From: an uncultured Clostridia bacterium
Lineage (GTDB): Bacteria; Bacillota; Clostridia; Oscillospirales; Oscillospiraceae
Assembly: GCA_947177005.1 (NCBI GenBank)
Contig: CAMWSZ010000132.1
Coordinates: 1-7,725, forward strand
Direction of reading: 5' to 3'
DNA: 7,725 nt
This document shows positions 1 to 5,834 of this stretch, in pieces (position 1 is the first letter of the stretch; the number at the start of each line of letters is the position of its first letter). Under the pieces are notes generated by a model. The model was given only the letters and a program-made list of their open reading frames with translations. It was not told the origin of the DNA and ran no database searches. Position numbers and translations under genes: made by a program.

Positions 1-2
1 TT

Positions 3-1472
3 ACCACCATCGCGGTGACCCATATCGACAACAAATCCCAGGTGCAGGACTGCCTGCAAAAGGTGCTGTCCTCCAGCAACCACCTGCTCAGCCTGATTAA
101 CGATATTCTGGACATGAGCCGGATCGAGAGCGGAAAGGTTCAAATCAAGGAGCAGGAGTGCAACATCTCTGAGCTGACCCACAATCTGGTCAATATCATC
201 CAGCCGCAGGTGAAGGCCAAACAGATGGAGTTGTTTATTGATACCTACGACGTCTCCAACGAGGACGTCATCGCCGATTCCCTGAAGCTGAGCCAGATTT
301 TTGTCAATCTGCTGAGCAACGCCGTCAAATACACACCGGCGGGCGGGAAGGTCAGCTTCCGGATCATCCAGCAGAGCACTTTCCACCACGGCTACGCCGA
401 TTATGTATTTCTCGTCAAGGACAACGGCATCGGCATGTCGCCGGAATTTGTGGAACACATTTTTGAACCCTTTGAACGGGAGGCCAGCGCTACAAAGAGC
501 GGTATCATGGGTACGGGACTGGGTATGGCCATTACCAAAAATATCGTGGATATGATGAACGGCACCATTACCGTTTCCAGCGAGAAGGGGAAGGGCAGCG
601 AGTTCCGGGTGGAGCTGAGCCTGAAGCTTCAGGATTCCAAGAAGAACGCGGCGCAGATCCGGGAGCTGGAGGGCCAGCGGGCGCTGGTCATCGACGACGA
701 CTGCGACAACTGTGAGAGCGTGGTCCATATGCTGCAAAAGATCGGGATGCGTGCGGAGTGGACGGCCTCCGGCCGGGAGGCGGTGTTCCGTGCCAACAGC
801 GCCCGCAATGAGGGCGACCCGTATCACACCTACATCATCGACTGGCAGATGCCGGAGATGAGCGGGATTGAGACCACCCGGCGCCTGCGTTCGGACCTGG
901 GGGGAAACGCGCCAGTCATCATCCTTACCGCCTACGACTGGACGGATATTGAGGAGGAGGCAAAACAGGCGGGCGTCACGGCCTTCTGCGCAAAGCCCCT
1001 GTTCATGTCCGACCTGAAAGCCTCCCTGCTGGCGGCCAACAACCTGGCCGAAAAGGAGGATGAGACAACCGCCTGGACACAGATGGATTTCAATGGAAAA
1101 CGAATCCTGCTGGTGGAGGACAACGAACTGAACCGTGAGATTGCCGAGGCCATTCTGGAGGAGACCGGCTTTCAGGTGGAGTCCGCGCCGGACGGTTCGG
1201 ACGCGGTCCGCATCATGCGCGAGGTGGAGGAGCACTATTTCGACGCGATTTTAATGGATATTCAGATGCCGGTCATGGACGGCTACGAGGCAGCCCGGAC
1301 AATCCGCCTCCTGCCCCGGGAGGACGTGAGTGACCTGCCAATCATCGCCATGACGGCAAACGCCATGGAGGAGGACAAGGAGGCGGCCCTGAAAAACGGG
1401 ATGAACGCCCATATCGCAAAGCCCATTGATATCGACCTGTTTCTGTCGATTTTAGGGAAATATCTGGGGTGA
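3..1472 (+). CDS. Hybrid sensor histidine kinase, C-terminal part (5' end outside window)
   Basis: Hybrid two-component kinase that would phosphorylate itself and pass the phosphate through attached receiver domains. The frame is open to the window edge. The GTG at 15 is internal, because codons 3-14 continue the dimerisation helix, so the sensor region and the phospho-accepting histidine lie upstream. Counting from the GTG: HisKA second helix about 9-41 (ILDMSRIESGK); HATPase with N box around N102, DNGIGM at 136-141, an EPFER box near 152 and GTGLGM at 166-171. Receiver 1 starts near 222 (acceptor D276 in IIDWQMPEMSG, K327). Receiver 2 starts near 363 (acceptor D415 in LMDIQMPVMDG, K469). 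Both receivers keep their acidic pocket, acceptor Asp and Lys, so both look active. No HPt domain or DNA-binding output is attached. It is followed by its own terminator, so it is separate from the sigma operon. The signal sensed is unknown. Confidence 0.93.
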   Translation, partial: TTIAVTHIDNKSQVQDCLQKVLSSSNHLLSLINDILDMSRIESGKVQIKEQECNISELTHNLVNIIQPQVKAKQMELFIDTYDVSNEDVIADSLKLSQIFVNLLSNAVKYTPAGGKVSFRIIQQSTFHHGYADYVFLVKDNGIGMSPEFVEHIFEPFEREASATKSGIMGTGLGMAITKNIVDMMNGTITVSSEKGKGSEFRVELSLKLQDSKKNAAQIRELEGQRALVIDDDCDNCESVVHMLQKIGMRAEWTASGREAVFRANSARNEGDPYHTYIIDWQMPEMSGIETTRRLRSDLGGNAPVIILTAYDWTDIEEEAKQAGVTAFCAKPLFMSDLKASLLAANNLAEKEDETTAWTQMDFNGKRILLVEDNELNREIAEAILEETGFQVESAPDGSDAVRIMREVEEHYFDAILMDIQMPVMDGYEAARTIRLLPREDVSDLPIIAMTANAMEEDKEAALKNGMNAHIAKPIDIDLFLSILGKYLG

Positions 1473-1480
1473 TACACCCG

Positions 1481-1518
1481 CCTCTCTCTTTGAAACGTCT
1501 CAAAGAGAGAGGTTTTTT
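1481..1518 (+). terminator. Rho-independent terminator after the hybrid kinase
   Basis: A perfect 13-bp stem (1481-1493 with 1500-1512) and a 6-base loop are followed directly by six T at 1513-1518, starting 8 bases after the kinase stop codon. This is a textbook intrinsic terminator and separates the kinase from the sigma-factor operon. Confidence 0.95.
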
Positions 1519-1591
1519 ATCCGGGACCTCCACAAACACGGCAGAAACGGACTGTATTCTGCGTCTAAAGGGGTGAAGGGAGGGACAGCCT

Positions 1592-2152
1592 ATGGAGGAC
1601 GCACAGATCATAGACCTGTACTGGCAGCGGGACGAAAATGCTATCCGCTGCACGGATGATAAATACGGAGCGTTCTGCCACCGGATTGCCATGAATATCC
1701 TGCACAGCTATCAGGACAGCGAGGAGTGCGTCAGCGACGCCTACGGCCGCTGCTGGGACACCATGCCGCCCCAGCGTCCCCGGAGCCTGCGGGCCTATCT
1801 GGGGACCATTATCCGCAATTTTTCCATCAGCCGCTACCGCAATGCCCATGCGCTGAAGCGCTGCGGCGGCGCGGAACTGCTGCTGCTGAGCGATCTGGAG
1901 GAATGCGTGCCCGCGCCGGAGAGCGTACAGAGGACCGTGGAGGCCAGCGCCCTGGGGGAACTCATCAGCAACTGGCTGGAGGGTCTGGAGCCGGAGAGCC
2001 GGGCGCTGTTTATCCGGCGGTACTGGAACGGGGACGCGGTAAAAATGCTGGCGCAGGAGCTGGGCGTGCGGCCCAATGCGCTGACCAAACGCCTGCACCG
2101 TCTGCGTGAGAGCCTGCGGACGTATCTGGAAAAGGAGGGGGTAACGGTATGA
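1592..2152 (+). CDS. Sigma-70 family RNA polymerase sigma factor (ECF-like)
   Basis: Small two-domain sigma factor of 186 aa, which would direct RNA polymerase to a limited set of promoters. Region 2 spans about residues 24-85 (the DAYGRCWDTMP and LRAYLGTIIRNFSISRYR segments resemble regions 2.2-2.4). Region 4 spans about 120-182 (LEPESRALFIRRYWNGD, then a helix-turn-helix ending NALTKRLHRLRESLRTYL). No region 1.1 or 3 is visible, which is ECF architecture, although this clostridial branch is divergent. The ATG at 1592 is chosen because a purine-rich ribosome site (AAGGGAGGG, 1576-1584) lies 7 bases upstream. The stop overlaps the start of the next gene by 4 bases (ATGA), the usual layout for a translationally coupled sigma / anti-sigma pair. 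Target promoters cannot be read from this window. Confidence 0.88.
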   Translation: MEDAQIIDLYWQRDENAIRCTDDKYGAFCHRIAMNILHSYQDSEECVSDAYGRCWDTMPPQRPRSLRAYLGTIIRNFSISRYRNAHALKRCGGAELLLLSDLEECVPAPESVQRTVEASALGELISNWLEGLEPESRALFIRRYWNGDAVKMLAQELGVRPNALTKRLHRLRESLRTYLEKEGVTV

Positions 2153-2643
2153 GCGATGTTTTTTTTGACGCAATCACCTGTATCCGGGAGGACCTGATTG
2201 AAGAGGCGCAGAACTATGTGTTCCGGCGGCGGCAGGTCTGGAAACGCTGGGCGGGACTGGCAGCGGGGCTTTTGCTGGCGGTCTGTCTCGGCTGGAGATT
2301 TTTCGTTCTGCCTGCTTCCGGCGGTTCGGCCGGCATGAACGGCGCGGTTTCGGACAGCAGTATCTCGGAAGACGCACTCGCGGGTGAGTGGGACGGCGGG
2401 GTGGCTGTGGAGGAACACACCTTTACCGCTGATGTTGTGGAGGTCGGCGAGGGATATATTCTGGTTGTACCGCTGCCCGGGAGCGGGTTCTGGACGGTGG
2501 CAGACCGGGTGACGGTCCCCACGGACGGCGTTGTGATGTCCCGCGGCATCCGGCCCGGGGATCAGGTCGGGATTGTCTTTGCAGGCGAAGCCCTTTCCGG
2601 CAGCGTGACCGGCGTCATAGAGATCCAGATATTGCCCCAATAA
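2149..2643 (+). CDS. Single-pass membrane protein, probable anti-sigma partner of the upstream sigma factor
   Basis: 164-aa protein coupled to the sigma gene by an ATGA overlap, with an AGGAGG ribosome site (2133-2138) inside the sigma gene. Residues 1-33 are polar and charged (IREDLIEEAQNYVFRRR) and should be cytoplasmic. Residues about 34-54 form one hydrophobic segment (WAGLAAGLLLAVCLGWRFFVL), and positive charges before it favour N-in, C-out. Residues about 57-85 are a Ser/Gly-rich linker. From about 86 on, a beta-rich extracellular domain (FTADVVEVGEGYILVVPLPG ... VTVPTDGVV ... GDQVGIVF) resembles small OB-fold-like Firmicute surface domains such as DUF3221. Position and topology suggest an anti-sigma or sensor role, but no canonical zinc anti-sigma motif is present, so the role is inferred from context. 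Confidence 0.72.
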   Translation: MSDVFFDAITCIREDLIEEAQNYVFRRRQVWKRWAGLAAGLLLAVCLGWRFFVLPASGGSAGMNGAVSDSSISEDALAGEWDGGVAVEEHTFTADVVEVGEGYILVVPLPGSGFWTVADRVTVPTDGVVMSRGIRPGDQVGIVFAGEALSGSVTGVIEIQILPQ

Positions 2644-2652
2644 ACAGGACAA

Positions 2653-2684
2653 CTCCCCCGGAATGCCACAGCATCCCGGGGGAG
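2653..2684. terminator. GC-rich hairpin between convergent genes (probable bidirectional terminator)
   Basis: The stem pairs 2653-2661 (CTCCCCCGG) with 2676-2684. An A/C mismatch follows, then 4 more bp (ATGC with GCAT) around a CACA loop. It sits between the plus-strand sigma operon stop and the minus-strand ireB stop. Flanking T-runs are weak on both strands (ACAGTTATTT on plus, TTGTCCTGTTTATT on minus), so efficiency is uncertain. Confidence 0.7.
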
Positions 2685-2688
2685 ACAG

Positions 2689-2934
2689 TTATTTGGAGAG
2701 ATAGTTTCTGACCAAAATCTGAAGCAGTTCATCGCGGTCCACTTTACGGATCAAAGTACGGGCCTGATTATGATTGGTGATATATGTCGGGTCTTCGGAG
2801 AGGATGTATCCTACAATCTGATTGACCGGGTTATACCCTTTTTCCTCCAGAGCCTGGTACACCGTGAGCATAATACGATGAATCTCTGCATCCTGATCGA
2901 CCACAAAATCAAATTTGCGGGTGAAGTCCTCCAC
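2689..2934 (-). CDS. ireB: IreB/ReoM family regulatory phosphoprotein
   Basis: 81-aa cytoplasmic regulator of the IreB family (DUF965/UPF0297). The family signature is clear: LTVYQALEEKGYNPVNQIVG, then YILSEDPTYIT, ARTLIRK and RDELLQILVRNYL. In Enterococcus IreB, and its Listeria homologue ReoM, act with a PASTA-type Ser/Thr kinase. ReoM controls ClpC-dependent turnover of MurA and so peptidoglycan synthesis. Phosphorylation there is on an N-terminal threonine; here the only threonine before the conserved core is T5, a likely equivalent. The start is GTG at 2934: no ATG is available upstream in frame, and AAGGGTGG lies 7 bases upstream (2942-2949). Length is near the family norm. The gene is often found with alaS and ruvX, but neither is visible here. 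Instead it has its own promoters downstream of the broken ATPase gene. Confidence 0.92.
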   Translation of the reverse strand: MEDFTRKFDFVVDQDAEIHRIMLTVYQALEEKGYNPVNQIVGYILSEDPTYITNHNQARTLIRKVDRDELLQILVRNYLSK

Positions 2935-2971
2935 TCCTGCACCACCCTTCTGTTCAATTCTACTATTTACT

Positions 2972-3000
2972 AGTATACCTGATTTTTCCCGTTCTGTAAA
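2972..3000 (-). promoter_or_regulatory. Sigma-A type promoter proximal to ireB
   Basis: On the minus strand, TTTACA (2995-3000) is separated by exactly 17 bases from TATACT (2972-2977). Each hexamer matches consensus at 5 of 6 positions. The predicted start is about 30 bases upstream of the ireB GTG, leaving room for the AAGGGTGG ribosome site. Confidence 0.75.
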
Positions 3001-3016
3001 GGGGGAACTTTTAATG

Positions 3017-3030
3017 TTACATGAATGTAA
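3017..3030. repeat. 14-bp palindrome in the ireB upstream region (possible operator)
   Basis: TTACATGAATGTAA is a perfect dyad (6-bp arms, 2-base centre) lying 17 bp upstream of the proximal ireB -35 box and downstream of the distal promoter. It would suit a dimeric regulator, but no regulator can be named. Confidence 0.4.
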
Positions 3031-3079
3031 TATTTGACAAATTTATCCTCCCTGCCGCCTGACTGCCCTGTCCTCCTAC

Positions 3080-3108
3080 AGTATACCTGAAAACCTGCCG
3101 TTTGCCAA
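3080..3108 (-). promoter_or_regulatory. Distal sigma-A type promoter upstream of ireB
   Basis: On the minus strand, TTGGCA (3103-3108) is followed after exactly 17 bases by TATACT (3080-3085); both hexamers are 5/6 to consensus. The 11-base -10 block TCAGGTATACT is identical to that of the proximal promoter 108 bp downstream. Confidence 0.65.
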
Positions 3109-3138
3109 CTGTTTTTTGCGAGAAAAAAGATCGGAAGA

Positions 3139-3161
3139 GGACGCCGTAAAAAACGGCGTCC
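3139..3161 (-). terminator. Hairpin after the ATPase gene (probable terminator)
   Basis: A perfect 9-bp stem (3139-3147 with 3153-3161) with a five-base loop lies 10 bases past the ATPase stop codon on the minus strand. A T-rich stretch (reverse of 3123-3128) begins about 10 bases after the stem, so the U-tract is displaced and termination may be partial. Confidence 0.6.
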
Positions 3162-3171
3162 CCTGCGGTTT

Positions 3172-3978
3172 TTACAGATAGCTCTTGATCCGCTCCAATT
3201 CCTTTGCGGTACAGACGTCCACACCCGCGAAATCCACATGGGGCAGATAGACCGCCTCCAAGGCGTCATGGGCTTTTTTGGCCTCCCGCAGAGCCTCCAG
3301 CCCCTCCTCACGCAGCGCGTCCTCTACGCGCCGCACAAATTTCAGCCGCGTCTTGTACTGTTTATAGTAAGTACTCGGCACCATTGCGTCCAGCCGGATA
3401 CGCCGGTAGGCCGGGCCGCTGTAGGCCATGCCCTCCCGTGAGGTCACAAAGGCGACGCCCAATTCCGGCAGAAGCAGATGCTGTATCCGGTCGGGGTGTT
3501 CGGGGTCCGGGCATACAATGGAGCGGTAATTCCGTGCGCGGGCGGCGATGTGCAGGCGCTCCAGCATGGGGACGGCCAGGCCGAAGCTGTCCTGTAGCTG
3601 ATAGACTTTCGGGCACAGGGCTGTCACGCTGTCGAAACGCCAGACGGGTCCCAGACAGGTCAGGCTCCCCAGAAACCGGAGACTGTCCGCACCGCCAGAA
3701 CCTTTGCCCCGCAGCTCCCGGCCGATGATGCCGTCCGTACGGCGCAGCAGCTTGCCGCCGTCCACACCGGCGGACATCAGCGCGGCGGCGCTGCCGTCAA
3801 TCTGCCGGGCCGCGCCGAAGGCACGGTAAGCTCTCTGATAGGCGGCGGATACCTCCTTAGTATGGCGGATGATCTCCTCCCGGGATGCCTTTGCCGCGGC
3901 GATGTCGTAGAACTCCCCCAGATTGACATACCGGTCCGCTGCCGCCGGGTACTTTGGCTCAACGACGTGGGGCGCTGT
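3172..3978 (-). pseudogene. C-terminal fragment of a PRK06851-type two-domain ATPase, cut by the mobile element
   Basis: 268 codons of a two-domain P-loop-type protein of unknown role that is common in Firmicutes. The frame has no start until an internal ATG at 3777, but it stays open and homologous in style back to the ACA codon at 3976-3978. From there it reads TAPHVVEPKYPAAADRYVN, LGEFYD, a helical linker, then a second domain ending DRIQHLLLPELGVAFVTS and a C-terminal helical tail. The missing upstream part is found at 7524-7670, which ends VVDGT; joining the two recreates an uninterrupted frame. In the second domain, the place where a Walker A would be expected reads QLQDSFGLAVPMLERLH, so that site looks degenerate. 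A short product from the ATG at 3777 is conceivable but would not be a working ATPase. Assignment rests on remembered family features, not on a search. Confidence 0.78.
3966..3978. other. Left attachment junction of the serine-recombinase element
   Basis: Host coding sequence ends at the TGT core (3976-3978; ACA on the coding strand). Element sequence begins immediately after it, 16 bases before the recombinase stop codon. The CGTGGGG just outside the core (3966-3972) recurs inside the right end of the element (7512-7518). The exact crossover dinucleotide within TGT cannot be fixed. Confidence 0.65.
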
Positions 3979-3994
3979 TTCATTAGGACACTTT

Positions 3995-5548
3995 TTACAG
4001 TTTCCAGGTAACGCGGACTTCCTGCTGACCGGTATCCGGGTGAACCTCGCCGATTTCGATTTTGTCGATCAGCATGACTACCAGCTCCCGCGGGATCGTT
4101 TCCAGTTTTAACAGTTCCTGCGCATTTGCCATCAGATCAGCCTGCTGGTCAGGCTTTTCGTACTCAGCCAGTTCCTTTGCCAATTCCGCTGACCGCCGTT
4201 CCAGGCGGCTTTTTTCTTCTAAGAATGACTGGTTGAGTTCGACAAATTGTCCTTCACTGAGAACGCCGGACACTTTATCTAAGTACAAAGTTTTCAATGT
4301 CTGACTTCTCTTTTCCAGCTGGACTGAGACGGATTTCTGCTCCTGCTTCAGAGCTTCCCGGCGGACATCCTTTTGCGGCTCTATCTCCAAACCATCCAAA
4401 GAGAAATAGGTTTGAACATAATAACGGATACGCTCAGAAATGACATCAATCAGTTTATCCAGCCGGATGGAATGCCGGGTACACAGTTTTTCTTTTCCGC
4501 TGCTGGCGTAGAGTTTACAGCGAAGATAAGAAGTGCGGGGCCTCCCTTGTTGGCAGTTTGTGGTCTTACACATGGTACTGCCGCAGTCCATACATTTGAC
4601 CAGACCCGCAAGAAGATGTTTTTCCCCAGTCCCGTCCGTTTTTGTGCGAAGCCGTAAGCCCTGCTGGACTGCTTGGAAGGTTTCCTGGTCAATAATGGGT
4701 TCGTGAGTACCCTCTACACGGAACCATTTATCTTCCGGCATATCAATCAGAACTTTTGATTTGTAGCTGACTTTCTTGCGGCGGCCTTGAATCATCACGC
4801 CGGTGTACATTTCATTGCGTAAAATGCGGTATATCGTGTTTTTATTCCAAAGGCCGTATTCGTTTTGTTGCGGATAGCTCCACGTCCAGCCGTGTTCTGC
4901 CTTGTAACGGGCGGGGCTTGCAATCCCGCGTTCATTCAGCATATAGGCGATGTTCTGCTTACCGTGGCCTTCCAGGGACCACTGAAATATCTGACGGACA
5001 ACTGCGGCGGCTTCCGGATCAATGACGATTTTGTTTTTATCCGCAGGGTGTTTTTTATAGCCATAAATGGGATAACCACCGATATATTGTCCCTCACGGC
5101 GTTTTAGGTCAAAAACCATGCGGATGTTTTCCGACAAATCCTCTAAATACCATTCATTGACTAATCCGTTGATCTGACGGGCTTTCTTGTTGCCTTTTAC
5201 TTCTGTATCAGCATTGTCAGCTATCGCGATAAAGCGGATACCCCAAATAGGAAACAGACCGTGAATATACTTTTCGACTAGCTCCATATCACGAGTAAAC
5301 CGGGATTGAGTTTTGCAGAGAATAATCTGGAATTTCTTTTGCTTTGCCGCTTCGATCATGCGGTTGAAGTCAGGACGGAGACTGTCTGCGCCGGAGTAGT
5401 CTTCATCACAATAGATCGCGTAGATGTCCCAGCCGTGGTCAATGGCGTAGTGCGTCAGCAGGGATTTCTGGTTCTGAATGCTTTCCGATTCAGGTTGATG
5501 CTTATCCTCGTCCTCTTTGCTGAGACGGGTATAGATTGCACAAAGTAT
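3995..5548 (-). CDS. Large serine recombinase (site-specific integrase of the element)
   Basis: Full-length large serine recombinase, 517 aa if read from the ATA at 5548. The catalytic domain is intact: Y6-T-R8-L-S10 carries the nucleophile serine, followed by ESESIQNQ, EDYSGADSLRPDF, and the arginines R83 and R86 in CKTQSRFTRD. A Recombinase DNA-binding domain follows (GYPIYGYKK through NTIYRILRNEMYTGVM). A zinc ribbon has Cys 319, 322, 344 and 356, and a coiled coil covers about 393-463. The start is the odd point. AGGAGG (5557-5562) lies 8 bases from an ATA codon, an in-frame TAA lies one codon further upstream, and there is no in-frame ATG, GTG or TTG before the ATG at 5359, which would delete S10 and the N-terminal 63 residues. 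So translation starts at ATA, or an ATG was mutated, or the base is a sequencing error. The stop lies 16 bases from the left core. Confidence 0.9.
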   Translation of the reverse strand: MLCAIYTRLSKEDEDKHQPESESIQNQKSLLTHYAIDHGWDIYAIYCDEDYSGADSLRPDFNRMIEAAKQKKFQIILCKTQSRFTRDMELVEKYIHGLFPIWGIRFIAIADNADTEVKGNKKARQINGLVNEWYLEDLSENIRMVFDLKRREGQYIGGYPIYGYKKHPADKNKIVIDPEAAAVVRQIFQWSLEGHGKQNIAYMLNERGIASPARYKAEHGWTWSYPQQNEYGLWNKNTIYRILRNEMYTGVMIQGRRKKVSYKSKVLIDMPEDKWFRVEGTHEPIIDQETFQAVQQGLRLRTKTDGTGEKHLLAGLVKCMDCGSTMCKTTNCQQGRPRTSYLRCKLYASSGKEKLCTRHSIRLDKLIDVISERIRYYVQTYFSLDGLEIEPQKDVRREALKQEQKSVSVQLEKRSQTLKTLYLDKVSGVLSEGQFVELNQSFLEEKSRLERRSAELAKELAEYEKPDQQADLMANAQELLKLETIPRELVVMLIDKIEIGEVHPDTGQQEVRVTWKL

Positions 5549-5554
5549 TTGTTA

Positions 5555-5562
5555 CACCTCCT
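5555..5562 (-). promoter_or_regulatory. Strong ribosome binding site that points to a non-standard ATA start
   Basis: AGGAGGTG on the minus strand, with 8 bases between AGGAGG and the ATA at 5546-5548. The spacing is ideal, and the next codons (CTT TGT GCA ATC TAT ACC) enter directly into the conserved serine-recombinase N-terminus. Confidence 0.8.
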
Positions 5563-5608
5563 AAAAAGGCGTAACTGCTCCATACTAGAATAGCATAGGA
5601 GCAGTTAC
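5563..5608 (-). terminator. Hairpin with U-run just upstream of the recombinase RBS (terminator or attenuator)
   Basis: Perfect 11-bp arms (5571-5581 GTAACTGCTCC and 5598-5608) close a 16-base loop that can pair a little further. On the minus strand the stem is followed by GCC and five T (5563-5567), which run straight into AGGAGG. It lies between the 39-aa gene and the recombinase, so it should limit read-through into the recombinase. Confidence 0.65.
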
Positions 5609-5625
5609 TGCGCAAGGACGCCAGA

Positions 5626-5745
5626 CTATTGCTTTTGAGAGAGTTCGTTGATAATCCAACGTGTAATGACTTGCTGGAGAATGATCTGGCCTGAAGTATC
5701 CGTAGGCGGGGAATTTTCTGTTATCAGGATATTGGTCGTTTTCAT
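5626..5745 (-). CDS. Small 39-aa protein of unknown function upstream of the recombinase
   Basis: An ATG at 5745 with a strong ribosome site (GGAGGTG, 5751-5757) opens a 39-codon frame ending at TAG (5626-5628). The product starts MKTTNILITENSPP and ends with an amphipathic helical stretch QIILQQVITRWIINELSQKQ. There is no signal peptide, Cys pair or clear membrane segment. It sits between the Fic terminator and the attenuator-like hairpin in front of the recombinase, so it may be the first gene of a recombinase transcript. A recombination accessory protein or a leader peptide is possible, but that is inference. The start is well supported by the ribosome site; the function is not recognised. 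Confidence 0.6.
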   Translation of the reverse strand: MKTTNILITENSPPTDTSGQIILQQVITRWIINELSQKQ

Positions 5746-5790
5746 AGAGCCACCTCCATAGAAATTTATGCCTCAAAAAAGGAAGGTATG

Positions 5791-5820
5791 AAAAAACCGG
5801 ATGCACGCGGCACATCCGGT
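5791..5820 (-). terminator. Terminator after the Fic gene
   Basis: On the minus strand an 8-bp stem ACCGGATG / CATCCGGT (5796-5803 with 5813-5820) is followed by a run of T (5791-5795 plus one in the stem), 14 bases past the Fic stop. On the plus strand the stem is followed by CATTTTT, so it could also work in reverse. Confidence 0.85.
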
Positions 5821-5834
5821 CATTTTTCTGTATT

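Noticed and set aside
15..17. GTG as the kinase start
   Set aside because: The frame is open upstream and codons 3-14 (TTIA) fit the HisKA helix, so this is an internal valine codon.
1544..1567. GAAAC ... CGTCTA as an autoregulatory ECF promoter for the sigma gene
   Set aside because: The gap between the elements is 13 bases, shorter than the roughly 16 expected, and the motifs are short. Not strong enough to call.
1834..2652. Long minus-strand frame of 272 codons opposite the sigma operon
   Set aside because: It runs antisense through two well-supported genes, has low-complexity Arg/Ser/Pro composition, no domain and no ribosome site. It is a by-product of GC-rich codons.
3034..3039. Plus-strand TTGACA as a promoter -35 box
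   Set aside because: No -10-like hexamer lies 16-18 bases downstream and no plus-strand gene follows.
3128..3139. AGATCGGAAGAG resembles the start of an Illumina adapter
   Set aside because: The next base is G rather than C, there is no further adapter sequence, and the stretch runs smoothly into the ATPase terminator stem. Likely coincidence.
2970..3311. Minus-strand frame of 113 codons between the ATPase gene and ireB
   Set aside because: It overlaps the ATPase coding region out of frame and spans the hairpin and both ireB promoters; the composition is not protein-like.
3204..3728. Plus-strand frame of 174 codons opposite the ATPase fragment
   Set aside because: Arg/Pro-rich translation with no recognisable motif, antisense to a frame with clear family features.
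3966..3972. CGTGGGG repeat as the actual recombination core
   Set aside because: Joining the host flanks at this repeat would put the ATPase out of frame after VVDGT; the TGT core restores the frame.
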